Shown here: in pieces, positions 17,254 through 26,600 of the stretch | Position numbering within the stretch: position 1 is the first letter of the stretch | Layout: every line of letters begins with the position of its first letter | DNA from: Brevibacterium oceani | Lineage (GTDB): Bacteria; Actinomycetota; Actinomycetes; Actinomycetales; Brevibacteriaceae | Direction of reading: 5' to 3' | Assembly (NCBI RefSeq): GCF_013623835.1 | Contig: NZ_JABKDE010000004.1 | Coordinates: forward strand, 310,001-374,000 | DNA: 64,000 bases | Notes under the pieces: generated by a model | Told to the model about the DNA's origin: nothing | Seen by the model: the letters and a program-made list of their open reading frames with translations, nothing else | Database searches by the model: none | Made by a program: the position numbers and the translations under genes

Positions 17254-17727
17254 ATGAACACCACCAACACCAGCACCGAGGCCACCGACCAGCCGAGCTT
17301 CACCATCGTCAGGGACTTCGCCGCACCCCGTGCCCAGGTCTGGGATGCGTGGACGAACCCGGACACCATGGCCCGGTGGTTTCACCCCGAAACCCTGATC
17401 ACCCCGCGCGAATCCGTCACCGTCGACCTCCGCGTCGGCGGCGAATACACCTACACGATGCGCATCCCCGACACCGGGCAGGAGTTCCCGACAGCCGGGC
17501 GCTACCGCCGCATCGAGGAACCGCGCCGACTCGACTTCACGTGGGGCAGCCCCGATGCCATCGACGACGCCCCGCTCGTCAGCGTCATCCTCGACGAAAT
17601 CGACCCCGCCACCACGCGGATGACCTTCACCGTCGTCGGACTCCCCAACGACTCCGGATCCGACGCCAGCGCCTACGACGGCTGGAACTCCGCGTTCAAC
17701 GTCTTCGACGCCGAGATCATCGGCTGA
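17254..17727 (+). CDS. SRPBCC / AHSA1 domain protein
   Basis: The gene codes for 157 residues folding as a START-like hydrophobic pocket. Typical marks are FTIVRDFAAPRAQVWDAWTN at the start, RWFHP, DLRVGGEYTYTM and the C-terminal GWNSAF helix. Members bind hydrophobic ligands; the specific ligand and role are unknown. It is co-transcribed with the ArsR gene, a very common pairing. A perfect AAGGAGGAG lies 9 nt before ATG 17254; the upstream in-frame ATG 17227 overlaps that site and is rejected. Confidence 0.88.
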   Translation: MNTTNTSTEATDQPSFTIVRDFAAPRAQVWDAWTNPDTMARWFHPETLITPRESVTVDLRVGGEYTYTMRIPDTGQEFPTAGRYRRIEEPRRLDFTWGSPDAIDDAPLVSVILDEIDPATTRMTFTVVGLPNDSGSDASAYDGWNSAFNVFDAEIIG

Positions 17728-17753
17728 CCGTTTGGCTGTATCCCTGACCTGGT

Positions 17754-17789
17754 GCCGGGTCACCTCAGTAATCGCCGAGGTGGCCCGGC
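17754..17789. terminator. Bidirectional hairpin between SRPBCC and phosphatase genes
   Basis: GCCGGGTCACCTC (17754-17766) pairs with GAGGTGGCCCGGC (17777-17789) at 12 of 13 positions. It sits between two convergent genes. Confidence 0.6.
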
Positions 17790-17814
17790 TCAGTTCTGAT
17801 CGAAGCAGCCCGGT

Positions 17815-18492
17815 TCAGCTTTCGCCGAGGTGGCCCACGTCTGCCAGCCTGCGCAGAGTGCGATTGCCGAACGCGGCATCCTCGGTCAGCTCCGTGATGC
17901 AGCCCGAGCGAGCCGCGAACGCCGCCCACCCCATCGCGTCGAGCGGCACCTCGAGCCACCGACCGATGACGAAGGTATGCGCGAACCCGTGAGTGACGAC
18001 GACCTGATGAGTCGCGGGGCGCGCGAGGATCTCATCCATCGCCGCATAGACCCGAGTGCCGAGCTCGCGCCTCGTCTCAGCACCCTCGATGCCTTCGTCG
18101 TGATCGAGGCGAGCCTGATGATCGAGCATGTGCTCGCTGCCCGCCACATCTTCGGGCTTCGGCGGAAAGACGAAACGCTCGTCGAGCCAGGACTGCTCCC
18201 GGCCCTCCGCGATCCCGTACGACTTCTCCCGCAGGCCCGCCGCCACCTGGGCGCGGGTGCCGAGGGCCTCGGCGACCACCTCGGCGGTCGACCGGGTCCG
18301 GGCCAGATCGGAGGTGACCACCTCCGCCGAGGCATCGGCCGGGATCCGTCTGCGGAGCTCGGTGGCGATGGACCGGGCTTGGGACCGTCCGCGCTCGGTC
18401 AGGGGCGAGTCGAACCATCCGCCCACGCGGCCCTCGACATGGTGGCGGGACTCGGGGTGGGTGACGACGTAGAGCGTGCGGGTGAGGGCCAT
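17815..18492 (-). CDS. Histidine phosphatase superfamily protein (phosphoglycerate mutase-like)
   Basis: The gene codes for 225 residues. The usual RHG start motif is THP here (VVTHPES, catalytic His12), so the flanking Arg is replaced by Thr. The remaining pattern is kept: DSPLTERGRSQA, SDLARTRSTAE and the second His in VVVTHGFAH. A variant subgroup with THPE exists in Actinobacteria as far as I recall, so this need not be a loss of function, but activity on phosphate esters is not assured. The start is not firm: ATG 18492 fits the family, ATG 18516 is also in frame, and neither has a strong ribosome site. The substrate is unknown. Confidence 0.82.
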   Translation of the reverse strand: MALTRTLYVVTHPESRHHVEGRVGGWFDSPLTERGRSQARSIATELRRRIPADASAEVVTSDLARTRSTAEVVAEALGTRAQVAAGLREKSYGIAEGREQSWLDERFVFPPKPEDVAGSEHMLDHQARLDHDEGIEGAETRRELGTRVYAAMDEILARPATHQVVVTHGFAHTFVIGRWLEVPLDAMGWAAFAARSGCITELTEDAAFGNRTLRRLADVGHLGES

Positions 18493-18589
18493 AGTGAACC
18501 CGAGGCTACCCGACACGAAGACCGCCCCCGGCTACCTCGGTGACCACGCCAGACGATAAGCTCACAGTACGACGAGTGAGGAGTGACAC

Positions 18590-19153
18590 ATGGGTGAGAA
18601 GGTCATCGAACAACGAGGTCTGTGGCTGGATGAGATGGAAGTCGGCGCGACCTACAAGCACGCGCCGGGACGCACCATCACCGAGGCGGACAACACGTGG
18701 TTCACGGCCGTGACCATGAATACCCAGGCCCTCCACCTCGACGCGGCCTTCGCCGAGACCGAACCCTTCGGCCAGCGGCTCGTGAACTCGATGTTCACCC
18801 TGGCCACGCTCATCGGACTCTCGGTCACTCAGCTGACCCAGGGTACGATCGTCGGCAACCTCGGCTTCTCCGAGGTCAGCTTCCCGGCGCCCCTGTTCCA
18901 CGGCGACACCCTCTACGCGGAGACGACGATCCTCGACAAGCGCAACTCGAAGTCCCGCCCCGGTCAGGGCATCGTCACCCTCGAACACCGCGGCTACAAC
19001 CAGCACGGCACCCTCGTGGCCAAGGCCGTGCGCCAGACCATGATGTTCGACTCGAGCCACGCTAAAGACGCGACGGCGGCGACGAACGACGCGATCGCGG
19101 CTGCGAACGACGCGACGGCCGCCGCGGACGACCGGCCCGAATCAGGAAAGTGA
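18590..19153 (+). CDS. MaoC-family acyl-CoA dehydratase/hydratase
   Basis: The gene codes for 187 residues: a single hot-dog fold with GRTITEADNTWFTAVTMNTQALHLD (catalytic Asp/His region, residues about 27-50) and FPAPLFHGDTLYAET. A disordered Ala/Asp/Asn-rich tail (about 157-187) follows. Such enzymes hydrate enoyl-CoAs. In mycobacterial leucine clusters a MaoC gene sits with accD1, accA1, fadE19 and a citE-like gene, so 3-methylglutaconyl-CoA hydration is a reasonable inference. GAGGAG precedes ATG 18590. The next gene overlaps by 4 nt (GTGA). Confidence 0.9.
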   Translation: MGEKVIEQRGLWLDEMEVGATYKHAPGRTITEADNTWFTAVTMNTQALHLDAAFAETEPFGQRLVNSMFTLATLIGLSVTQLTQGTIVGNLGFSEVSFPAPLFHGDTLYAETTILDKRNSKSRPGQGIVTLEHRGYNQHGTLVAKAVRQTMMFDSSHAKDATAATNDAIAAANDATAAADDRPESGK

Positions 19154-19965
19154 GTACTCCCATGGCCCTCGAGTTCAAACCCGCCTGGCTCTTCTGCCCC
19201 GGCGATCGTCCCGACCGGTACACGAAAGCCGCCGAACGCTCCGACATCGTCATCCTCGACCTCGAGGACGCGGTCAACGACGCGGACAAAGACACCGCCC
19301 GCGAGGCGATCATCGACTACCCGCTCGACCCTGCTCGCACCGTCGTGCGTGTCAATGCCAGGGACTCAGAGCACCTCGGCGAGGATCTCACAATGCTCGC
19401 GAAGACCGACTACACGGCCGTGATGCTGCCGAAGTCGCAGCGCGCGTCCGACCTGACGATCCTCGCCGGCTACCAGGTCATCGCCCTCATCGAGACCGGA
19501 CTGGGTGCCCTCAACGTCGCCGAGATCGCCGCCGCACCCAATGCCTACGCCCTCATGTGGGGATCCGAGGACCTCATCGCCGACCTCGGCGGAGGGTCCT
19601 CACGCAATGCCGACGGCGACTACCGCGACGTCGCCAAGCACGTGCGCAGCCAGACCCTGCTCGCCGCCCGCGCCCACGGCAAGTTCGCCCTCGACTCGAT
19701 CTGGGCCGACATCCCGAACCTCGAAGGACTCGCGCTCGAGGCCGAGGACGCCGTGCAGTCCGGGTTCTCCGGCAAGGTCTCGATCCACCCCAACCACGTC
19801 CCCGTCATCCGCGACGCCTTCCGCCCCAGCGACGAACAGCTGACCTGGGCGAAGTCCGTGCTCGAACTCGCGAAGACCGAGAAGGGCGCCTTCGCGTTTG
19901 AGGGCAAGATGATCGACGCACCACTGCTCAAGCACGCCGAACTCATCGTCGCCCGCGCGAACTGA
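19150..19965 (+). CDS. CitE-like (HpcH/HpaI family) CoA-ester lyase
   Basis: The gene codes for 271 residues with a TIM-barrel lyase fold: RPDRYTKAAERSDIVILDLEDAV, with the metal-binding DLEDAV, then ALIETGLGALN and FSGKVSIHPNHV. It lacks the CitD/CitF partners of citrate lyase, so a stand-alone CoA lyase is expected. By position it may split 3-hydroxy-3-methylglutaryl-CoA or a related beta-hydroxyacyl-CoA, finishing leucine breakdown to acetyl-CoA and acetoacetate; this is inference. GTG 19150 overlaps the MaoC stop (GTGA); ATG 19162 is an alternative start that removes four residues. Confidence 0.88.
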   Translation: MSTPMALEFKPAWLFCPGDRPDRYTKAAERSDIVILDLEDAVNDADKDTAREAIIDYPLDPARTVVRVNARDSEHLGEDLTMLAKTDYTAVMLPKSQRASDLTILAGYQVIALIETGLGALNVAEIAAAPNAYALMWGSEDLIADLGGGSSRNADGDYRDVAKHVRSQTLLAARAHGKFALDSIWADIPNLEGLALEAEDAVQSGFSGKVSIHPNHVPVIRDAFRPSDEQLTWAKSVLELAKTEKGAFAFEGKMIDAPLLKHAELIVARAN

Positions 19966-19985
19966 ACCACGGAGGGACTTCGAAG

Positions 19986-20651
19986 TTGCACGAGGCCGAC
20001 GCGACCATCGCCGCCCAGATCCGCGCTGTCCTCACCGCCGCCGAGTCGGGGGATGGGACCGCACCCATCGTCGAGGCCGGAGACCCGGTGCTGCGCGCCG
20101 AGACCCGACCCTTCGACGGACAGGTCGACGATGCGGAGCTTGAGAAGCTCGCCGAGGTGATGCGCGCGACCATGCTCGCCGCCCCCGGAGTCGGCCTGGC
20201 CGGACCGCAGGTGGGGGTGAGCCTGTCGATGTTCGTCGCCGAGGACCCCGGCGCCCGCGACCCCGAGGTCGCCGCGGTGCGGCAGCGCGAGCCCATGCCG
20301 TTGCGCGTCGTCCTCAACGCCGCCTATTCCCGGGCAAGTGCGGATGACGTCGCCTTCTATGAAGGCTGCCTGTCGATTCCCGGCTACCAGGCCGTCGTCG
20401 CTCGTCCTCGCGAGATCGAACTCACCGGCACCGACCTCCAGGGTGCCCCCATCGCCGAGGTGGTCACCGGCTGGTCCGCCCGCATCGTCGCCCATGAGAC
20501 CGACCACCTGTCCGGGGTGCTGTTCCTCGACAAGGCCGAGATGCGTTCCTTGGCGACGAATACCTCGGTGGCGAAGTTCTGGCATCAGCCCTCGACGCAG
20601 AAGGCCGCAGCCGAACTCGGCTTCTCCCTGCCCAGCGGCATGGTGATGTGA
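19986..20651 (+). CDS. def: Peptide deformylase
   Basis: The gene codes for 221 residues that remove the N-formyl group from nascent proteins. The three metal-site motifs are present: GVGLAGPQVG (usual GxGLAAPQ), EGCLSIP with the metal Cys, and HETDHLSG with both metal His and the catalytic Glu. The N-terminal 25 residues are extra relative to short bacterial deformylases. The start is TTG 19986, with GGAGGGAC about 8 nt upstream. It lies 20 nt after the CitE-like gene and upstream of msrA. Confidence 0.92.
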   Translation: MHEADATIAAQIRAVLTAAESGDGTAPIVEAGDPVLRAETRPFDGQVDDAELEKLAEVMRATMLAAPGVGLAGPQVGVSLSMFVAEDPGARDPEVAAVRQREPMPLRVVLNAAYSRASADDVAFYEGCLSIPGYQAVVARPREIELTGTDLQGAPIAEVVTGWSARIVAHETDHLSGVLFLDKAEMRSLATNTSVAKFWHQPSTQKAAAELGFSLPSGMVM

Positions 20652-20718
20652 GCTTCGCCGGGTGGGTGGGGCCACCTCGTTGCGGGAATAACTTGAATCC
20701 GTCATCGTTATACGAGTT

Positions 20719-21249
20719 ATGAGCGATCTGCGTACTCTCACCCTCGGTGCCGGCTGCTTCTGGTGCCTCGACGCCGTCTACCAGCGGACCACCGGAGTCA
20801 CCGAAGTCATCTCCGGATACACAGGTGGCCACACCGACAACCCCGGATATCGGGAAGTCTGCTCCGGGACCACCGGTCATGCCGAAGCACTGCAGGTGAC
20901 CTTCGACGCCGAGATCGTGCCCGAAGAGATCATCCTCGGACTCTTCTTCACCGGGCACGACCCCACGAGCCTCAACCGGCAGGGTTACGACGTCGGCACC
21001 CAGTACCGGTCCGCGATGTTCTACCGCAACGAAGAGGAGAAGGCCTGCTTCGCCGCCGCCGTCGAATCCGCGCAGACCCTCTTCGACTCACCGATCGTGA
21101 CCACGCTCGAACCCCTCGGTACGTTCTATCCCGCCGAGGCTGTCCACCAGGACTTCTACACTGCGAACCCCGACAACGGCTACTGCCGTGTCATCATCGA
21201 TCCGAAGCTGCGCCGCGCCCGCACCGAATTCGCCGATTGGCTGAGCTGA
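20719..21249 (+). CDS. msrA: Peptide methionine-(S)-S-oxide reductase
   Basis: The gene codes for 176 residues that repair oxidised methionine using thioredoxin. The active-site motif is GAGCFWC with nucleophile Cys13; Cys16 and a C-terminal Cys in NGYCRV can act as resolving residues. GGHTDNPGYREVCSGTTGHAE and YDVGTQYRS are family hallmarks. Length is normal. A TTATAC box lies 5 nt before ATG 20719, so the message may be leaderless. The next gene starts on its stop codon (1-nt overlap). Confidence 0.95.
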   Translation: MSDLRTLTLGAGCFWCLDAVYQRTTGVTEVISGYTGGHTDNPGYREVCSGTTGHAEALQVTFDAEIVPEEIILGLFFTGHDPTSLNRQGYDVGTQYRSAMFYRNEEEKACFAAAVESAQTLFDSPIVTTLEPLGTFYPAEAVHQDFYTANPDNGYCRVIIDPKLRRARTEFADWLS

Positions 21250-22118
21250 TGGGCGGCGATAAGAAGGACAAGAAGCACAAGGACAAAAAGCACAAGTCCA
21301 AAAAGTGCCGAAAAGCCGGCGGCAAGGAGGAAGACGCCTGTCAGGTGACGAAGGATCGTGTCCGCGCCCATTTCCTCGACGGCAACACCGGCCCGTGGGC
21401 CAAGAATCTCGCCGCCGAGGACATGAAGAACGCCCGTCCCGTCGCAGACTCGGCGAAGCCGCAATCCGCCGAGGCGGCCGTTGGGAACGAGCGCCCCGCT
21501 GGGAGCGAGCCGCCTCGCCGCGGTCCGGACTACTCGGTTCCGGCGTCGATCGACATCGTCGCCGATCCCGTCCTCTACGCCATGAGCACCCGCCGGTCGA
21601 TCTCGAAGGTCGAACCGGAGACCCCGAACGACTCCGACCTGCTCGAGATCATCCGCGCGGTCTCCTCGGTCGCCGACCACAAGGGACTGCGTCCGTGGCG
21701 CTTCCTCATCCTCCGCGGCGATAACCGGATTCGCCTCGGCGCCGCCCTCGACGAAGCCGCCGGAGTGGTCCGTAAACCTGGTGAGACCAACACGAAACCC
21801 CTGCGGGCCGAACTCCTCCTCGCCCTCGTCGCCTCACCCGTCGAGCACGACAAGGTTCCCGAATGGGAGCAGCACGCCACCGCCGCCGGTGCCGGGAACC
21901 TCCTCGAACTCGCCCTGTGGCAGGCCGGTTGGGGAGTGATGTGGCGCTCGGGCACCCTGACGAACGCGCAGCCCGTGCGCGACCTCCACCGGCTGGAGGA
22001 GAACGAACTCCTCATGGGCTGGTTCTACATCGGTGCCGTGCCCGAACGGTACCGTCAACGTCTGGCCACGAGCACCCGACCGCTGCCGAAGCCCGAACAG
22101 TTCCTCGACACCCTGTGA
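21249..22118 (+). CDS. Nitroreductase-family protein with lysine/histidine-rich N-terminal extension
   Basis: The gene codes for 289 residues. A flavin nitroreductase domain (about 115-285) carries MSTRRSISKVEPE, VADHKGLRPWRFLILRG and a C-terminal substrate/FMN region with WQAGWGVMWRSG. It is preceded by an atypical 110-residue extension that begins with an almost purely Lys/His/Asp stretch (residues 5-20, KKDKKHKDKKHKSKK), a Cys pair (KKCRK, DACQ) and a Pro/Glu-rich linker. The domain would reduce nitro or quinone compounds with NAD(P)H; the tail's role is unknown (nucleic-acid, polyphosphate or metal binding are possibilities). ATG 21249 shares a base with the msrA stop, implying coupled translation. 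Confidence 0.85.
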   Translation: MGGDKKDKKHKDKKHKSKKCRKAGGKEEDACQVTKDRVRAHFLDGNTGPWAKNLAAEDMKNARPVADSAKPQSAEAAVGNERPAGSEPPRRGPDYSVPASIDIVADPVLYAMSTRRSISKVEPETPNDSDLLEIIRAVSSVADHKGLRPWRFLILRGDNRIRLGAALDEAAGVVRKPGETNTKPLRAELLLALVASPVEHDKVPEWEQHATAAGAGNLLELALWQAGWGVMWRSGTLTNAQPVRDLHRLEENELLMGWFYIGAVPERYRQRLATSTRPLPKPEQFLDTL

Positions 22119-23431
22119 CCGCGCACGAGAACGACGGCACCCACGACGAGGCGGCCGTGACCCCACCCGGCGACGCCGGCTCGGCGGATGCTGCCGCGCA
22201 GGCGGAAACTCGGCGTCTGCCGAAGGAGATCTACGTCCTCGTCGCCGCGGCGTTCATCGTCGCACTCGGCTACGGAATCATCGCCCCCGTCCTCCCGCAG
22301 TTCGCGGCGAGCTTCGACTTCGGGGTCACCGCAGCGACCATCGTCGTCTCCTCCTTCGCGTTCTTCCGGTTCGTCTTCTCTCCCTCATCGGGCCGCCTCG
22401 TCGATGCCTTCGGCGAACGCCGCATCTATATCACCGGTCTCCTCATCGTCGCCGCCTCCACGGCGGCCGTGGCCTTCGCCCAGGATTACTGGCAGCTGCT
22501 GATCTTCCGCGGCCTCGGCGGCATCGGATCGACGATGTTCAGCGTCTCCGCGATGGCGCTCATCGTCCGCCTCGCACCCGTCGATGCCCGCGCGAAGGCG
22601 TCGTCGACGTACGCCACCGCGTTCCTCGTCGGCAACATCGCCGGCCCCGTGCTCGGCGGTGCTATGGCCGGGTGGGGGATGCGCATCCCCTTCATCATCT
22701 ACGCCGTCGGCCTCCTGGTCGCCGCCGTCGTCGTGCGGATCTTCCTCGCCTCGACCGCGTCCTTCGGATCCTCGACGAAGTCCGGACGCGCCCGTCTGGA
22801 GGCGGAGAAGAACGAGAAGCAGCAGGAAGTCATGTCCTTCCGCGAAGCCTGGAAGGACTCCGCCTACCGCTCGGCGCTCATCTCCGCCTTCGTCCAAGGC
22901 TGGTCGGCGATGGGCATCCGCGTGGCGATCTACCCGCTGTTCGCGATCCAGGCCCTCAAGGCCGATACCGCCGTCGCGGGTCTGGCGCTGACGATGTTCG
23001 CCATCGGCAATGCCTCGGCCGTGACCGTCGTCGGACGCTTCGCGGACACTGTCGGCCGCAAGCCCTTCATCCAATGGGGTCTGTTCGTCCTCGGAGTGAC
23101 CACCGCGGCCCTGGCGTTCACCGACGCCATCTGGCTGTTCTTCGTCTTCTCCGTCATCGCCGGCATCGGCTCCGGGCTGGCCAATCCCGCCCAGCAGGCC
23201 ACCGTCGCCGACGTCATCGGCCGCGACCGGAAGGGCGGACGGGTGCTCGCCCGCTACCAGATGGCACTCGACGGCGGCGCCATCCTCGGTCCCGTCATCG
23301 CCGGAGCCGTCGTCGACCACTTCGACTACTCGTGGGCGTTCCTGCTCACCGGCGTCCTCGGCATCATCGCCGCGGGACTGTGGCTCTTCGGCCGCGAGAC
23401 CCGGCCCCGAGCAGTGAAATCGGCTGGATGA
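22115..23431 (+). CDS. MFS transporter, drug-efflux type
   Basis: The gene codes for a 438-residue protein with 12 predicted helices starting near residue 40 (IYVLVAAAFIVALGYGIIAPVLPQF). The loop 2-3 MFS motif is GRLVDAFGERRIY, and motif C-like glycines lie in GNIAGPVLGG. A 35-residue Asp/Ala-rich cytosolic tail precedes the first helix. Proton-driven export of a drug or metabolite is likely; the substrate is unknown. GTG 22115 overlaps the nitroreductase stop by 4 nt, so reductase and exporter are probably made together. Confidence 0.9.
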   Translation: MTAHENDGTHDEAAVTPPGDAGSADAAAQAETRRLPKEIYVLVAAAFIVALGYGIIAPVLPQFAASFDFGVTAATIVVSSFAFFRFVFSPSSGRLVDAFGERRIYITGLLIVAASTAAVAFAQDYWQLLIFRGLGGIGSTMFSVSAMALIVRLAPVDARAKASSTYATAFLVGNIAGPVLGGAMAGWGMRIPFIIYAVGLLVAAVVVRIFLASTASFGSSTKSGRARLEAEKNEKQQEVMSFREAWKDSAYRSALISAFVQGWSAMGIRVAIYPLFAIQALKADTAVAGLALTMFAIGNASAVTVVGRFADTVGRKPFIQWGLFVLGVTTAALAFTDAIWLFFVFSVIAGIGSGLANPAQQATVADVIGRDRKGGRVLARYQMALDGGAILGPVIAGAVVDHFDYSWAFLLTGVLGIIAAGLWLFGRETRPRAVKSAG

Positions 23432-23461
23432 CGCCCCGCGCTCACGCTTCGGCTCGGTGAA

Positions 23462-23482
23462 CCTGCACCAGCTCGGTGCAGG
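23462..23482. terminator. Short hairpin after the MFS gene
   Basis: CCTGCACC and GGTGCAGG (8 bp) flank a 5-nt loop, 30 bp past the MFS stop. There is no T run, so termination is uncertain. Confidence 0.3.
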
Positions 23483-23628
23483 GACCAAGCTGGTGATCGA
23501 AGCGACCTGCTGCCGGCGGGTCGGATTCTGCGAATTCAGGTTATCCTCATGTCGCGTTGACGGGACACTCACTAGGATGGGCCTGGCGGTGTCTCTGCCG
23601 CCATGTGCCCCGAAGAGAAAGTCCCCGT

Positions 23629-26600
23629 GTGAGTTTCCTGACCCGCCTGAGCCTGAAGAACCGGGCGCTCATCGCGCTCATCTCCGTCGTCGCCGTCATC
23701 TTCGGTGTCATCGGGGCCGGAGCTCTCAAGCAAGAACTGTTCCCCTCTCTGGAGAATCCCCAGGCCACGGTCACCGCCTCCTACGAGGGAGCCACCCCCG
23801 AGGCGGTCGAATCCGAGGTCGTCGACCCGCTCGAAGGCGCGCTGACCGCTTTGCCCGAGGTCGAGGATATGACCTCGACGTCCTCGGCGGGCAGCGCGCA
23901 GATCACGGTGAGCACGAAGTACGGCGACGACTCGGACGATATCGTCAAGGCCCTGCAGCGGGCCGTGTCCCAGGTGCAGCCGTCCCTGCCCGACGGGGTC
24001 GAACCCAATGTCATGATGATGGGCACCGACGATATCCCGGTGCTTGCGCTGTCGGTGACCTCCGATGCCGACGAGGACAAACTCGCCGCGAACCTCGACG
24101 ACATCGTCGAACCCGAGCTGAAGAAGATCGACGGCGTCTCCCAGGTCCAGATCTCCGGTGCGAAGACGAAGCAGGTCGAGATCAATATCCGCCGCGACGA
24201 TCTCGAGGACGAGGGTGCGAACCTCGACGAGGTGGCCGGAATCCTCCAGTCCAACGGCGTTCCCACCTCGGCGGGTGAACTCAAGGGAGACGACGGATCC
24301 GCCCCGGTCGAGGTCGGCACCCGAATCCGCTCGGTCGACGCGATCAAGGACCTCGTCATCAGCGGCAAGGACGACCCGATCACTCTCTCGGACGTCGCCG
24401 ACGTCAAGCTCGTCGATGAACCCATCGAGTCGATCTCCCGCACCAACGGACAGCCGTCGCTGTCGGTGTCGGTGATGAAGGAATCCGACGCGAACACCGT
24501 CGACGTCTCGCACGCGGTGGCCGACAAGCTGCCCGAGCTGGAGAAGATGGTCGGGGACAACACGGAATTCGTCTCCGCATTCGACCAGGCGCCCTTCATC
24601 GAACAGTCCATCCACGATCTGCTCAACGAAGGCGGGCTCGGTCTGCTCTTCGCCGTGCTCGTCATCCTCGTCTTCCTGCTCTCGGTGCGCGCGACGATCA
24701 TCACAGCGATCTCGATTCCGCTGTCCCTCCTCATTGCGCTCGTCGGCCTGTGGATGGGTGGAGAGACGCTCAACATGCTCACCCTCGGGGCGCTGACGAT
24801 CTCCGTCGGCCGCGTCGTCGACGACTCCATCGTCGTCATCGAGGCGATCAGACGCAGACACGCCTCGGGAGGCGACAAGTTCTCCAATATCCTCGCCGCC
24901 GTATCCGAGGTAGCCGGTGCGATCACCGCATCGACCCTGACGACGGTGGCGGTGTTCCTGCCGCTGGCGTTCGTCACCGGGCAGACCGGAGAGATGTTCC
25001 GACCCTTCGCCCTGACCGCGACGATCGCGCTGCTGTCCTCGCTGTTCGTGGCGCTGACGATCGTCCCGGTCCTCGCCTACTGGTTCCTGAGGCAGCGTGA
25101 GGCCAAGGTCAAGCTCACCCGTGCTGAGAAGAAGGAGATCCGAGCCAACCGCAGGTCGATGCTCTCGACGTGGAGGTCGGAGAAGAAGACCGCGAAGAAG
25201 GCGGAGAAGAGACGCGACATCGTCGCCGCCGGTGCCGAGGCCGAAGACACGACGGGTCGCGACGGCGTTCGTGCTGTGGGCACCGGTGCCGGGGGAGCCC
25301 GTACGGCGGGAGTGGCCGCCGACGGTCCGCGCTACGGCGAGTCGGAGGATGAGACGGAAGCCGTCGACGAACTCGCCGGAATGCATTCGCCGGTGACCCG
25401 TCTGCAGAAGACATATATGCCGGCGATCGCGTTCTCGACGAAGCATCCGATCGTCATGATCCTCATCGCCGTGCTCGTGCTGGCCGGTACAGGTGCGATG
25501 ATCCCGCAGCTGAAGACCGAACTGTTCGGTGACACCGGACAGGATTCCCTGCAGGTCTCGCAGACCTTCGATCCCGGAACGGATCTCGATGAGGCCTCGA
25601 AGCAGGCGGAGAAGGTCGAGGACATCCTCGCCGACGAGTCCGATGTCGAGAACTATCAGCTGTCGCTGGGCGGGACGACCTTCGGGTTCACCGACGACTC
25701 CTCGCTCACCGGCACCTACATCGTCAACACGAAGTCCGGAGTCTCGGCGCAGTCGATCTCGGCCAACCTGCAGAAGCAGTTCGACGACCTCGAGGGCGCC
25801 GGCGACGTCGAGGTGGCGAGCCAGAGCTCGACCCCCGGTGCGCAGACGATCGATGTCACCCTCACAGCCTCGGATCCGAAGGAGCTCGAGGACGCGACGA
25901 AGACGGTCACCGACAAACTCGACGGCGTCTCCGGTACACAGTCGGTGACGAGCGACATCGAGGCGGTCCAGCCCGTCATCGAGGTCAAGGTCGATCACAA
26001 GAAGGCCGCCGAGGAGAACCTCACCGAGGCCGCCATCGGCCAGTACGTTCAGCGTGCCATGCACGGTCAGCAGATCGGCGAGGTCGTCATCGACGATGTC
26101 TCCCATTCGGTGCTGCTCTTCGACCGCAATGCCGACACCGTGAAGAAGCTGCGGGATCTCAAGATTCCCGGCAAACCGAAGGAGACTGCTGCCGCGGGTG
26201 GTGCGGGTGCAGCCGGAGGAGCCGGCGGAGCAGGCGGTGCGACCGGGGACGCAGGTGCGGCCGTCGGCGCGGGCGGTGCGGCTGGTGACGCCGGCGCAGC
26301 CGGTAGCGCTGGCGGTGGCGCTGGCGGAGGCGACGCAGGTGCGGCCGGCGGCGGTGCTGCCGGTGGCGCGGGCGCAGCCGGGGGTGCCGGTGCAGCCGGT
26401 GACCCGAACGCCGGTGCGCCCGTGACCTCGGAGCCGCGGTTCATCAAGCTCGACGACGTCGCCGACGTCAAGGAGGTCAAGACCGCCCCGACGATCCGCC
26501 ACACGGATTCGCAGCGCTCGACCACCGTGTCGGTGACTCCGGAAGGCGATGACCTCGGTGCGGTGTCGACCGACGTGCAGTCCGCCCTCGACGAGGTGGA

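Noticed and set aside
17770..17835. Repeated word GCCGAGGTGGCC as a special signal
   Set aside because: One copy belongs to the terminator stem. The word also equals common codons for Ala-Glu-Val-Ala and is frequent in coding DNA here.
26196..26420. Frameshift or assembly artefact in the RND gene
   Set aside because: The frame stays open on both sides and RND motifs continue in phase, so it is a genuine coding low-complexity insertion.
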